Origin: Candidatus Nomurabacteria bacterium
GTDB taxonomy: Bacteria; Patescibacteriota; Minisyncoccia; Phycocordibacterales; UBA9973
Assembly: GCA_943356675.1 (NCBI GenBank)
Contig: CALRFQ010000004.1
Location: forward strand, 1 to 52,317
Length of the DNA stretch: 52,317 bases
Reading direction: 5' to 3'
The translations under genes were made by a program, and so were the position numbers. This document shows, piece after piece, positions 1-8,198 of this stretch (position 1 is its first letter; every line of letters starts with the position of its first letter). The notes below the pieces were generated by a model that saw only the letters and a program-made list of their open reading frames with translations, had not been told where the DNA came from and made no database searches.

Positions 1-591
1 AGTACTTTATTAATAATAATTCTTAAATATAAGTATTTAATAATATTTCCACTTGCGGTAGTAGAAGGTCCATTCCTTGCGATTCTTATTGGATATTTAA
101 TTTTTGCTGGCCACCTCAACTTATATATTACTTTTTTAATATTACTAATTGCGGACATAGGTCCGGATATTTTGTATTACAGGCTTGGACGCTACGGGAG
201 TAAGAAAATTCTCGAAAAGAAGTATTTTTCACAATCTGAAAGAGCAGTTACAAATATGAATAATCTTGAGCATATGTGGCATAACCACACAAATAAAACT
301 ATGTTCTTTGGCAAGCTTGCTTATGGTATAAGCCTACCTATTATCATTTCTGCTGGTGTGGCTAAACTCCCAATCCGTAAATTTATCATTACTAGTTTAC
401 CTGTAGGGATTTTCCAGATCGGACTCTTCCTATTTTTAGGATTTCATTTAGGAGCTTCGTATGAAATTGCAATACAGTATGTGAAGTATCCTGCTATAAT
501 ACTAGCAGTTCTAATAATCATAGCGATTTCTATTTATTTCTTATTCTCGAAATATTTTGCAAAATTATTTACAATAACAGCTAAAGAATAA
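1..591 (+). CDS. DedA family membrane protein (5' partial)
   Basis: The frame is open to the left edge of the window, so the N-terminus is missing and the TTG at 172 is internal; 196 residues are visible. Hydrophobic segments alternate with the DedA-like stretches 'PLAVVEGPF' and 'ADIGPDILYYRLGR'. A later 'AYGISLPIIISAGVAKLP' resembles the conserved re-entrant/helical region of DedA (SNARE-associated/VTT) proteins. DedA proteins are polytopic inner-membrane proteins linked to lipid carrier recycling and membrane homeostasis; the substrate here is unknown. It lies 3 bases before a glycosyltransferase and a PAP2-like gene, a plausible envelope-lipid operon. Family call fairly sure, role inferred. 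Confidence 0.75.
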   Translation, partial: STLLIIILKYKYLIIFPLAVVEGPFLAILIGYLIFAGHLNLYITFLILLIADIGPDILYYRLGRYGSKKILEKKYFSQSERAVTNMNNLEHMWHNHTNKTMFFGKLAYGISLPIIISAGVAKLPIRKFIITSLPVGIFQIGLFLFLGFHLGASYEIAIQYVKYPAIILAVLIIIAISIYFLFSKYFAKLFTITAKE

Positions 592-594
592 TGT

Positions 595-1317
595 ATGAAA
601 AAAATTAGTGTAGTGGTTCCAGCACATAATGAAGAGAAGTGTATACGAGATGTGATATCAGCTGTCCTTCGTCAGGACTATCCTGATTTCGAGATGATTG
701 TTGTGGATAATGCTAGTAAGGATCACACATATGAATACGCAAAAGAATTTCCGATAACCGTTGCAAAAGAGGAGAGGAAGGGCACGCAGTGGGCCCGTGA
801 ATGTGGTAGGAATTTGGCAAAAGGAGAGATAATAGCATACCTCGATTCTGACTGTATTCCAGATAAAGATTGGCTCTCAAAAGCTTCAAAGATATTTGAT
901 GATGAAAAAGTTGTGGCAGTTACCGGGCCTTATGATTATTATGATTCCTCATTTAGTTTTAGATTAATTTCGCTCTGGATTCAAAAATACATTTATAGTG
1001 TGAATAATGTAATACTGCAATTTTTCAAAAAAGGGGCAGTGCTGATAGGAGGGAATATGCTGATACGAGCATCATCACTTAGGGATATTGGAGGCCTTGA
1101 TACTTCCATAGTTTTTTATGGCGATGACACAGACACAGCCAAGAGGCTAAGTGCTGTGGGGCAAATTTATTTTGAAAAGAATTTAATTATGAAGACTTCA
1201 GATCGGCGCTTTAAAGGCCACGGAATTTTTAAAACTATGATGAGCTATTTTATTACATTTTACTCAACAACTTTCTTTGGAAAATCTGCAGTTAAAAACC
1301 ATAAGGATTTTAGATAA
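595..1317 (+). CDS. Family 2 glycosyltransferase
   Basis: This 240-residue protein has the GT-A fold signature of GT2 enzymes. The N-terminal 'SVVVPAHNEE' nucleotide-sugar motif is followed by 'MIVVDNASKDHT', a metal-binding 'DSD' at residues 84-86, and an acceptor-side acidic motif 'GDDTD' near 176-180 (the ED position). It would transfer a sugar from a nucleotide donor to an envelope acceptor at the cytoplasmic face of the membrane. There is no C-terminal multi-pass segment, so it is a soluble or peripheral type. The ATG at 595 starts 3 bases after the DedA stop with no Shine-Dalgarno. Donor and acceptor cannot be told from sequence. Confidence 0.88.
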   Translation: MKKISVVVPAHNEEKCIRDVISAVLRQDYPDFEMIVVDNASKDHTYEYAKEFPITVAKEERKGTQWARECGRNLAKGEIIAYLDSDCIPDKDWLSKASKIFDDEKVVAVTGPYDYYDSSFSFRLISLWIQKYIYSVNNVILQFFKKGAVLIGGNMLIRASSLRDIGGLDTSIVFYGDDTDTAKRLSAVGQIYFEKNLIMKTSDRRFKGHGIFKTMMSYFITFYSTTFFGKSAVKNHKDFR

Positions 1318-1321
1318 ATAT

Positions 1322-1978
1322 ATGAAAAAGTTTTTATTAGCAAATGCACTGCATTTTAAAAAAAGAAGTTTTGTTGTTACATTTTCTGTTGCAGTTTTTA
1401 TGCTGGCGGCGGCGTGTATTATAAACTTCTATGCAGGCACTTATGCGACTGAAAATGCAAGTAGCTCAGTGACAGACATAGTGCTTTCAAATATCCGAAT
1501 TTATGATGTGGATGGTATGTTTAAGTATGGCACTCTAGCATTCTGGGGCTTCCTTATACTTCTTTGCTTATATGATGCGAAGAAATTCCCATTTACTGTG
1601 AAGACCTTGAGTATTTTTATTGTAATACGATCTATATTTATTAGTCTTACTCACCTAGGTCCTTTCCCGGGGCAAGTAAGTTTTGCCGCGACAGACATAA
1701 TAAGCAAATTCTCTTTTGGCGGAGATTTGTTCTTCTCAGGCCATACAGGGATACCATTTCTATTTGCGCTTATCTTTTGGGAGACTAAAAAGCTCCGATA
1801 TTTATTCATAGCTTCATCACTCTTCTTTGGCACCATAGTTCTCCTAGGACACTTCCATTATTCCATTGATGTGCTCGCAGCATTCTTTATCACATACACC
1901 ATCTACCATATAGCCACCATCTTCTTTAAAGATGATTTGAAAATGTTTATAGAAGACAAAACTAAATTTTTAGATTAA
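1322..1978 (+). CDS. PAP2-like membrane phosphatase (PAP2_C/sphingomyelin-synthase-like)
   Basis: I start this at the ATG at 1322, which follows the glycosyltransferase stop by 4 bases in the usual local 'tatATG' context. The longer ORF in the track would overlap the previous gene. The 218-residue product is hydrophobic with about five or six membrane segments. It has 'SGHTG' (139-143) and 'GHFHYSIDV' (176-184), matching the catalytic histidine motifs of the PAP2_C branch, which includes sphingomyelin-synthase-like lipid phosphatases and transferases. It probably acts on a lipid phosphate at the outer face of the membrane. Its stop overlaps the stop of the convergent DUF475 gene. Confidence 0.7.
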   Translation: MKKFLLANALHFKKRSFVVTFSVAVFMLAAACIINFYAGTYATENASSSVTDIVLSNIRIYDVDGMFKYGTLAFWGFLILLCLYDAKKFPFTVKTLSIFIVIRSIFISLTHLGPFPGQVSFAATDIISKFSFGGDLFFSGHTGIPFLFALIFWETKKLRYLFIASSLFFGTIVLLGHFHYSIDVLAAFFITYTIYHIATIFFKDDLKMFIEDKTKFLD

Positions 1979-2898
1979 ATGGAATTCTTTGCGTGCTTGT
2001 ATGACTTCCATAGGAAGTAGCCGATGATGCTAAATGTAGCGACAGGGGAGACCCACTGTGGTATGTGTACTCCAAATGCATCTGTTACCATTATTATTCC
2101 AAGAGCAAGGATGGAATACATTGCACCATTTTTCAGATAAACATATTTCTTAATTCTATCTATGTTTCCTATTGTGAGTTTGCGGAGTACATATGCACCA
2201 AGCCCGTTACCTAAAAGTATGAGGGGGACTGAGAGTGTAAATGCGAATGCACCGAGCACTCCGTCGATAGAGAATGTGGCATCGATTATTTCAAGATAAA
2301 GAATTTTTGAAAGGTCACTCATAGTAGAGCTTCCTGAAAGAAGTGCCTTTTCACCCTTCTCAGCATTTTCTTTAAAGCCGTGTGTGATAAAGAATGCAGT
2401 GGAACCTACAACTGCGCCAAATGCAATCATAGGATTTATTTTCATTGCATACCAAACTATGACTGTGAGGAGTATTGATACTGTCGCGAAGAACCAAACA
2501 CTGTGGAGTACGAAGAACTTCTCAATTCGTAGGCCAAACTTTTTTGATTCAAGGAAAAGCCAGTGAAAGAATAAGAACACAAGAAAGACTCCACCACCCA
2601 TAAGCAGGATTGGGGAAGCAGTTTCGATAGCAGTGTGCACAGATGGGTCGTTTGAGAATGTCGCAGTGAAAGCACTTATTGGCCCAAGGCCAGGGGTTGC
2701 TCCCCAGATGATAAGCCATGGCAAGAGCCCACGTACAGCAAAGACGGCGATGATAAGGCCCCATAACAGGAACCACTTTTTCGCCTTTGCACTCATCGTG
2801 CCCAGGACCTCAGCGTTAATTACGGCGTTATCAATACTACTAATAATTTCAAATACACAAAGACCCAAAACTGTTAAAATCATAGACATTATATTCAT
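1975..2898 (-). CDS. DUF475 family integral membrane protein (TerC-like)
   Basis: The protein matches the DUF475 family, a TerC relative: 'FEIISSIDNAVINAEVL' near the N-terminus and 'LYLEIIDATFSIDGVLGAFAF' in the second half are the paired acidic membrane motifs of TerC-type proteins. About nine hydrophobic segments are visible. TerC relatives are tied to metal ion handling (tellurite resistance, manganese export); the function of DUF475 is not established. The track starts at 2907, but that ATG overlaps a TATAAT box. A transcript from this box would begin near the ATG at 2898, so I choose that start (307 residues). The gene is convergent with the PAP2-like gene and divergent from the MFS gene. 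Confidence 0.85.
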   Translation of the reverse strand: MNIMSMILTVLGLCVFEIISSIDNAVINAEVLGTMSAKAKKWFLLWGLIIAVFAVRGLLPWLIIWGATPGLGPISAFTATFSNDPSVHTAIETASPILLMGGGVFLVFLFFHWLFLESKKFGLRIEKFFVLHSVWFFATVSILLTVIVWYAMKINPMIAFGAVVGSTAFFITHGFKENAEKGEKALLSGSSTMSDLSKILYLEIIDATFSIDGVLGAFAFTLSVPLILLGNGLGAYVLRKLTIGNIDRIKKYVYLKNGAMYSILALGIIMVTDAFGVHIPQWVSPVATFSIIGYFLWKSYKHAKNSI

Positions 2899-2905
2899 AC
2901 GCTCC

Positions 2906-2911
2906 ATTATA
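2906..2911 (-). promoter_or_regulatory. -10 box of the DUF475 gene
   Basis: Minus-strand TATAAT, 7 bases before the ATG at 2898. It overlaps the upstream ATG at 2907, which argues against that start. No good -35 hexamer is seen. This is one of the near-leaderless promoters of the window. Confidence 0.6.
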
Positions 2912-2943
2912 TGGGTTTTTCATTCTATCCGCAAATAATATGA

Positions 2944-2949
2944 TATAGT
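2944..2949 (+). promoter_or_regulatory. -10 box of the MFS gene
   Basis: TATAGT lies 6 bases before the ATG at 2956, predicting a transcript that starts at or next to the start codon. Confidence 0.5.
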
Positions 2950-2955
2950 AAATAA

Positions 2956-4182
2956 ATGTTTAAAAATAAAATTTTAGTCACTATATTCATTACTGTATTT
3001 ATCGACTTAATTGGAATCGGAATTCTTATACCTGTTATTCCGCAACTTTTCGCAAATCCTTACTCAGCTGAGTATATGCTACCTTTCGGCACTTCGATAA
3101 AAACAGGCTACCTCCTACTTGGTGCACTTATTGCTCTATACCCGATAGGACAGTTTATGGCGACTCCGATTCTTGGCCAGCTTTCAGATAGATATGGAAG
3201 AAAGAAAATTCTTGCTATATCATTACTCGGCACATCGCTTTCTTATATAGTTTTTGCAATAGGAATTATTACGAAGAATATTCCACTTCTTTTCTTTGCA
3301 AGATTCTTCGATGGGCTGACAGGAGGGAACATCTCCGTTGCTCAGGCGATGATATCAGACACATCAGCGCCTGAGAATCGCGCAAGGAACTTCGGTATGA
3401 TAGGTGCGGCTTTCGGACTTGGGTTTATATTCGGTCCATATATTGGTGGCAGACTTTCAGACCCACTCACCGTGTCATGGTTCAATGCTGCGACACCGTT
3501 TTTCTTTGCAGGTATCCTCGCATTCCTCAATATGCTTTCTGTATGGTTCTTACTTAAAGAGACTAATATGAATCCTAGGAATGATAAAATCACTTGGAAT
3601 AAATCTATAAGCAATGTGATTCGTGCATTTAAAATGCCCGGAGTTAATGTAATATTTCTGACCAGCTTTTTATTCTTCGGTGGATTTACATTTTTTAATT
3701 CATTCTTCTCAGTATTTCTAATCGACAAATTCCATTTCAATCAGGGGAATATTGGTGACTTCTTTGCATATATAGGTATCTGGGCAGCATTCACTCAAGC
3801 TGTACTTACGAAGCAATTTGCAAAAAGATTTGAACAATCAAATATTATAAAGTTTGCACTCGCAGGCGCAGCCACGATGATGCTCTGCTATTTCTTGCCA
3901 CGCCTTTCTTGGCAGCTATTGCTTATCCCACCATTCTTCTCTATATGTACTGGACTCATAATGGCGAACCTCACAAGCCTCCTTTCGAAGTCCGCACCAC
4001 GCGATTCACAAGGGGAGATCCTTGGCATCAATGCTTCCGTGCAAGCTCTCGCTCAGGCTATCCCAGCACTCCTTTCAGGCTTCATAGCTGCATCACTCGC
4101 TCCGACGACTCCAATCCTTGTCGCTTCATTCTTCATATTCCTCTCAGCTCTCGCATTCTCAAGGTTGTATAAAAAGTCCTAA
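2956..4182 (+). CDS. MFS transporter, TetA/TCR-like drug:H+ antiporter
   Basis: A 408-residue, 12-segment major facilitator. The N-terminal 'FIDLIGIGILIPVIPQL' and the loop 2-3 motif A 'GQLSDRYGRKKIL' are typical of the Tet/multidrug branch. 'GMIGAAFGLGFIFGPYIGG' is the motif C (antiporter) stretch in helix 5. The protein would expel a small molecule in exchange for protons across the cytoplasmic membrane; the drug or metabolite cannot be predicted. Length is normal for the family. It has its own promoter box and is divergent from DUF475. Confidence 0.88.
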   Translation: MFKNKILVTIFITVFIDLIGIGILIPVIPQLFANPYSAEYMLPFGTSIKTGYLLLGALIALYPIGQFMATPILGQLSDRYGRKKILAISLLGTSLSYIVFAIGIITKNIPLLFFARFFDGLTGGNISVAQAMISDTSAPENRARNFGMIGAAFGLGFIFGPYIGGRLSDPLTVSWFNAATPFFFAGILAFLNMLSVWFLLKETNMNPRNDKITWNKSISNVIRAFKMPGVNVIFLTSFLFFGGFTFFNSFFSVFLIDKFHFNQGNIGDFFAYIGIWAAFTQAVLTKQFAKRFEQSNIIKFALAGAATMMLCYFLPRLSWQLLLIPPFFSICTGLIMANLTSLLSKSAPRDSQGEILGINASVQALAQAIPALLSGFIAASLAPTTPILVASFFIFLSALAFSRLYKKS

Positions 4183-4186
4183 AGTG

Positions 4187-4192
4187 TATACT
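4187..4192 (+). promoter_or_regulatory. -10 box of the first Cys-rich paralog
   Basis: TATACT, 8 bases before the ATG at 4201, shortly after the MFS stop. It suggests the paralog is transcribed on its own rather than only by read-through. Confidence 0.5.
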
Positions 4193-4200
4193 TTTAGCAT

Positions 4201-5958
4201 ATGCTAGAAGAAGTAAAAGCCTGCCAGAATTGCCACCAAAATTTCATCATCCTCCCAGATGACTTTTCTTTCTATGAAAAGATGAGTGTACCTGCTCCAA
4301 CATTTTGTCCTGATTGTAGGTTACAAAGAAGACTAGCTTGGAGAAATGAGAGAAGTTTATTTAAAAGAGCAAACAATGCACCTGGATCAGAGGGAAGTAT
4401 TATAATTTCAACATATCCACCATCCTTACCTCTAGTTGTTTACGACAATGAATATTGGTGGAGTGATTCATGGGATGCTATGGATTATGGAATTGATTAT
4501 GATTTTTCCTCAAACTTTTTTACTCAATTCAATATATTATTAAAATCTACTCCACTCATCAGTTTTTTTGATAGTAAGGGTGTAAATAATAGATATTGTA
4601 ACTACATAACTGAAGGCAAGAATAATTATATGCTTTCAGCTATTTGGAGTTGTGAAGATTGTTTGTATAGCAACAGGAATTCATTTTGTAAAAATTGTGT
4701 TGATCAGTATGTTTGCCATAAGAATGAATTTAGTTATAGTAATGTGTATTGCGGGGAATCAAATAAGTTATTTTATTCCGAACATTCGTACAATTGTGTG
4801 GACAGTTACTTTCTTTATGATTGCAGAGGTTGCACAGATTGCTTTATGTCTTACGGACTCCGAAATAAATCTTATTATATTCAGAATGTTCGACACACAA
4901 AGGAAGAGTATAAAGAAAAGATGAGTAAAATTAATTTAGGAGATTATTCGACAATATTGGAACTTAAAAAATATTTTAAAGAATTTAAAAAAGATGCAAT
5001 CAGAAAATATGCAAATAATATAAATTGTGTGAATGTAACAGGGGATAATATCGAAAATGCCAAAGATGTAAAGTACTCTTTTGATTTACCTGGAGAATAT
5101 GAAAATGTTAAATATTGTAACTGGGGAACCTATGGTCTCAGAGATTCATATGATACAGGTCCAGGGACTGGTGGTAAATCAGAGCTTACTTACGAGGCGG
5201 TAAGTACTGGTGTTGCTGATTCAAATTGTGCGTTTACTACTGTGGTCTGGAACTCAAGAAACGTACAGTATTCTTTTAATTGTTATTCTTGTAATGATTG
5301 CTTTGGGTGTGTGAGTTTAAGAAATAAATCGTACTGTATTTTTAATAAGCAATATACTAAAGAAGAATACATAGAACTTCTCGATAAGCTTAAAAAGCAT
5401 ATGGATAATATGCCATATATGGATAAAGCAGGTAATATATATAAATATGGTGAATTTTTCCCAATCGAGATTTCTCCTTACGCATACAACGGCTCGACAG
5501 CTCAGGATTACTTCACTTTAACAAAAAGACAATCTGAAGATTTAGGCTATTTTTGGCAAGATGATTTAGATAGGAATTATTTAATTAGTATAAAGTCTAA
5601 TGACTTACCGAATAATATAAATGATATAAATAGTAGTCTTTTACAAGAAACTATTGAGTGTGCTAATGCAAACAATAATTTATATTGTTGCACGAAAGCA
5701 TATAAACTTATACCTGAAGAATTTGATTTTTATAAAAGAATGAATTTACCTATACCAAGACTCTGTCCAAATTGTAGACATGTAGAGAGAATCTCAGAGC
5801 GTAATCCTATGAAGCTTTGGCACAGAAACTGTATGTGTGATAAATTAAATCATCACCATGGAGAGGGTAAGTGTGATGTAGAATTCGAGACCTCATACGC
5901 CCCAAATCGCCCTGAGAAGGTATACTGTGAGAAGTGCTACCAGCAAGAAGTATTATAA
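4201..5958 (+). CDS. Cys-rich protein with zinc ribbons at both ends (paralog 1)
   Basis: I do not know a characterised homolog. The 585-residue protein opens with a zinc ribbon: 'CQNC', then 'DDFSFYEKMSVPAP', then 'CPDCR'. It resembles the zf_trcl-type probable zinc-ribbon domain. A second copy of this fold follows near the C-terminus ('FDFYKRMNLPIPRLCPNCR'), and the end carries 'YCEKCYQQEVL'. The middle is cysteine- and aromatic-rich and has two related modules. One ends in 'CTDCFMSYGLRNKSYYI' and the other in 'CNDCFGCVSLRNKSYCI', each followed by a 'TKEEY' helix. The periodic short strands suggest a solenoid. No signal peptide or membrane segment, so probably cytoplasmic. The tandem paralog follows. 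Confidence 0.85.
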   Translation: MLEEVKACQNCHQNFIILPDDFSFYEKMSVPAPTFCPDCRLQRRLAWRNERSLFKRANNAPGSEGSIIISTYPPSLPLVVYDNEYWWSDSWDAMDYGIDYDFSSNFFTQFNILLKSTPLISFFDSKGVNNRYCNYITEGKNNYMLSAIWSCEDCLYSNRNSFCKNCVDQYVCHKNEFSYSNVYCGESNKLFYSEHSYNCVDSYFLYDCRGCTDCFMSYGLRNKSYYIQNVRHTKEEYKEKMSKINLGDYSTILELKKYFKEFKKDAIRKYANNINCVNVTGDNIENAKDVKYSFDLPGEYENVKYCNWGTYGLRDSYDTGPGTGGKSELTYEAVSTGVADSNCAFTTVVWNSRNVQYSFNCYSCNDCFGCVSLRNKSYCIFNKQYTKEEYIELLDKLKKHMDNMPYMDKAGNIYKYGEFFPIEISPYAYNGSTAQDYFTLTKRQSEDLGYFWQDDLDRNYLISIKSNDLPNNINDINSSLLQETIECANANNNLYCCTKAYKLIPEEFDFYKRMNLPIPRLCPNCRHVERISERNPMKLWHRNCMCDKLNHHHGEGKCDVEFETSYAPNRPEKVYCEKCYQQEVL

Positions 5959-5959
5959 T

Positions 5960-5993
5960 ATACTCAATTCATGCTATAGCTTACATTGAGTAT
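5960..5993 (+). promoter_or_regulatory. Inverted repeat between the Cys-rich paralogs
   Basis: A 9-bp inverted repeat, atactcaat (5960-5968) and attgagtat (5985-5993), spans a 16-base loop and overlaps the -10 box of the second paralog. There is no T-run, so an operator or leader hairpin is more likely than a terminator. No regulator is known. Confidence 0.35.
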
Positions 5994-5996
5994 AAA
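5991..5996 (+). promoter_or_regulatory. -10 box of the second Cys-rich paralog
   Basis: TATAAA, 9 bases before the ATG at 6006. It fits the near-leaderless pattern but is a weaker match than most. Confidence 0.35.
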
Positions 5997-6005
5997 TAAA
6001 TTATT

Positions 6006-7739
6006 ATGGAAACAAGAAACTGCCAAAATTGCAAAAATAATTTCAACATCGAACCGGATGACTTTTCTTTCTATGAGAAGATAAAAGTTCCAGCGCCTAC
6101 ATTTTGCCCGGAGTGTAGATTAATCAGGAGGTTACAAAGCAGAAATGAGAGAGTTCTGTTTAGGGCTGAATGCGCATTGTGTAAAAATCCTACAATCACA
6201 GGTTATCATCCAGATAATCAATATGTAATTTATTGTACCAATTGCTTTGCCTCTGATAATTGGGATCCACTTTCTTATGGAGTAGATTATGATTTTTCTA
6301 AAACTTTTTTTGAACAATATAGTGACTTACAAAAGAAAGTGCCACATAAAGGACTCTATGAAATAATGTCACAAAATAGTACGTTTTCAAATTACGTGTT
6401 TAGTTCTAAAGATATATATCTTTCTTTCACTGTTGTTGATTCTGAATGGGTTTACTATACTCGTAGCGCAGATAGGTGTAAGGAAAGTATGGATTGTTAC
6501 AACATACTTGATTGTGAATCATGTTACGGGTGTATTCAGACAAGTAAAAGTTACGGATCAACTTATTTACTAGAAAGTAAGGACTGCGTAAGCTCTCATT
6601 TTCTTTTCGATTGTACAAATTGTACTGATTGTTTTATGTCATCAAACTTACGCAATAAGCAATACTATTTCCGTAATAAACAACTTTCAAGAGATGAATA
6701 TAAAAAGGCGATTGAATTAGTTAGCATGAATAGAATTTCTAATATAAATATTTTAAAAAATGAATTCAATTTGATGGTTCTAAGTTCTATTCACCGCTAC
6801 TCTTCAATAATTGGATCTGTAGATTCAACAGGGGATAATATTATTCGCTCCAAGAATACGAAAGATTCATTCCATTCAACAGAAACTGAAAATAGTCGTT
6901 TCGCAATGAGAACTGTAGGAATGAAAGATTCATATGATGTCATAGGAAGTTTGCAAAGTGAGCTTCTTTATGAAGTTCATGGTGGTGCGCGTGGCTCTAT
7001 GAATTCTCATTTCGTAAATGTTGGTACCTCCACAGTGGATTCTGAGTATACAGATTACTGTACAAACACTAAAGATGTTTTTGGATCTGTTAGTCTTAAT
7101 CAGCAATCATATTGTATTTTAAATAAAAAATATATAAAGGAAGAATATCATTCATTAATTTCTAAAATTAAAAAACATATGGTAGATATGCCGTATGTTG
7201 ACGAGAAGGGCAGAGTATATTCATTTGGAGAGTATTTCCCTCAAATCTGTGTACCATTCGCTTACAATGAATCAGCAGCGCAAGAATTTTTTCCTCTTTC
7301 TGGGGATGAAATTATTAACCAGGGCTATCTTTATCGTGAGCCTATTGTTCCAAGTTATGCACCTACTATTAGTAGGGGGACAATTCCAGATAATATAAAT
7401 AATGTAACAGATGGAATTATTAACGAAATTATTGAATGTGCTCATAATGGACATTGCGATAAACATAGATGTGTTGGAGCATTCAAAATTAACGTAGAAG
7501 AATTATCGTTTTATAAAAAATTTGGTTTACCTTTACCAGACCTTTGTCCTAATTGTCGTCACTACGATAGATTGGATTATGTGCACATGCCAGTTCTGTT
7601 TAAAAGAAAATGTAATTGTGTTTTGAATCATCAATTTCATGAAGGGGGTACATGTGAGGTAGAATTCGAAACATCATACGCTCCAAATCGCCCGGAGAAA
7701 GTCTATTGTGAGAAGTGCTATCAGCAAGAAGTGCTTTAG
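6006..7739 (+). CDS. Cys-rich protein with zinc ribbons at both ends (paralog 2)
   Basis: This 577-residue protein has the same architecture as its upstream neighbour: an N-terminal 'CQNC...CPEC' ribbon with 'DDFSFYEKIKVPAP', two internal modules ending in 'LRNKQYYF' and 'LNQQSYCI', a second ribbon 'FGLPLPDLCPNCR', and the tail 'YCEKCYQQEVL'. The last 26 residues are identical to paralog 1 although the codons differ. In the second module several cysteines are gone ('KDVFGSVSL' replaces 'NDCFGCVSL'), so the modules have diverged in metal or structural cysteines. The function is unknown; the pair may form a heteromer. Confidence 0.85.
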   Translation: METRNCQNCKNNFNIEPDDFSFYEKIKVPAPTFCPECRLIRRLQSRNERVLFRAECALCKNPTITGYHPDNQYVIYCTNCFASDNWDPLSYGVDYDFSKTFFEQYSDLQKKVPHKGLYEIMSQNSTFSNYVFSSKDIYLSFTVVDSEWVYYTRSADRCKESMDCYNILDCESCYGCIQTSKSYGSTYLLESKDCVSSHFLFDCTNCTDCFMSSNLRNKQYYFRNKQLSRDEYKKAIELVSMNRISNINILKNEFNLMVLSSIHRYSSIIGSVDSTGDNIIRSKNTKDSFHSTETENSRFAMRTVGMKDSYDVIGSLQSELLYEVHGGARGSMNSHFVNVGTSTVDSEYTDYCTNTKDVFGSVSLNQQSYCILNKKYIKEEYHSLISKIKKHMVDMPYVDEKGRVYSFGEYFPQICVPFAYNESAAQEFFPLSGDEIINQGYLYREPIVPSYAPTISRGTIPDNINNVTDGIINEIIECAHNGHCDKHRCVGAFKINVEELSFYKKFGLPLPDLCPNCRHYDRLDYVHMPVLFKRKCNCVLNHQFHEGGTCEVEFETSYAPNRPEKVYCEKCYQQEVL

Positions 7740-7781
7740 AAATAGAGCTATATAGCATTCGCCAAAAGGGGAGGGATTTTG

Positions 7782-7787
7782 TATAAT
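7782..7787 (+). promoter_or_regulatory. -10 box of the thioredoxin-like gene
   Basis: TATAAT, 8 bases before the ATG at 7796. The intervening AGGAACAT contains AGGA, but it would lie at or upstream of the predicted RNA start. Confidence 0.6.
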
Positions 7788-7795
7788 AGGAACAT

Positions 7796-8197
7796 ATGGA
7801 AAATACAAATAATCAAAAAATTAAAATATTCGTTGCGGCAATTATAGGCGCCCTTATTATCGTAATCGGTCTTGGTATGACAGTAAATAAGCCCGGAAGC
7901 ACAAAGCTCGATGGCTTCGCACAATGTATCACGGATTCTGGAGCGAAGTTCTACGGAGCTTTCTGGTGCCCTCACTGCCAAGCACAAAAGGCTCTTTTTG
8001 GAGCATCAGCAAAATTGCTTCCTTATATAGAGTGTTCAAATGCAGACCGTTCACAAAAGCAAGCTTGTATTGATGCAAAAGTAGAAAGCTACCCAACATG
8101 GGAAATGAAAGATGGCACAAGACTACCAGTCGAGAATGGTGCAGGTGTGTCTCTTGAGACATTAGCCGCAAAGACTCAGTGTGTACTCCCTAAGTAA
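7796..8197 (+). CDS. Membrane-anchored thioredoxin-like oxidoreductase (CPHC)
   Basis: The 133-residue protein has one N-terminal membrane segment (about residues 10-28) and an extracytoplasmic thioredoxin-like domain. Its active site is 'FWCPHCQAQK', and 'SYPTW' supplies the cis-proline loop. It resembles the small thioredoxin domain fused to or partnered with VKOR proteins. Extra cysteines (in 'IECSN', 'QACID' and 'TQCVL') may form structural disulfides. CPHC is also the DsbA active site, so it probably oxidises secreted proteins. The DsbB-like gene starts 1 base after its stop, which strongly suggests an electron-transfer pair. Confidence 0.85.
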   Translation: MENTNNQKIKIFVAAIIGALIIVIGLGMTVNKPGSTKLDGFAQCITDSGAKFYGAFWCPHCQAQKALFGASAKLLPYIECSNADRSQKQACIDAKVESYPTWEMKDGTRLPVENGAGVSLETLAAKTQCVLPK

Positions 8198-8198
8198 T

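Noticed and set aside
3342-3740. Long antisense ORF within the MFS gene
   Set aside because: It is a shadow of the real gene in another frame, with no start context and no recognisable protein features; the same holds for the other antisense ORFs of the track.
4201-7739. One of the Cys-rich paralogs as a pseudogene
   Set aside because: Both frames are intact and the identical tails with only synonymous differences indicate selection on both copies.
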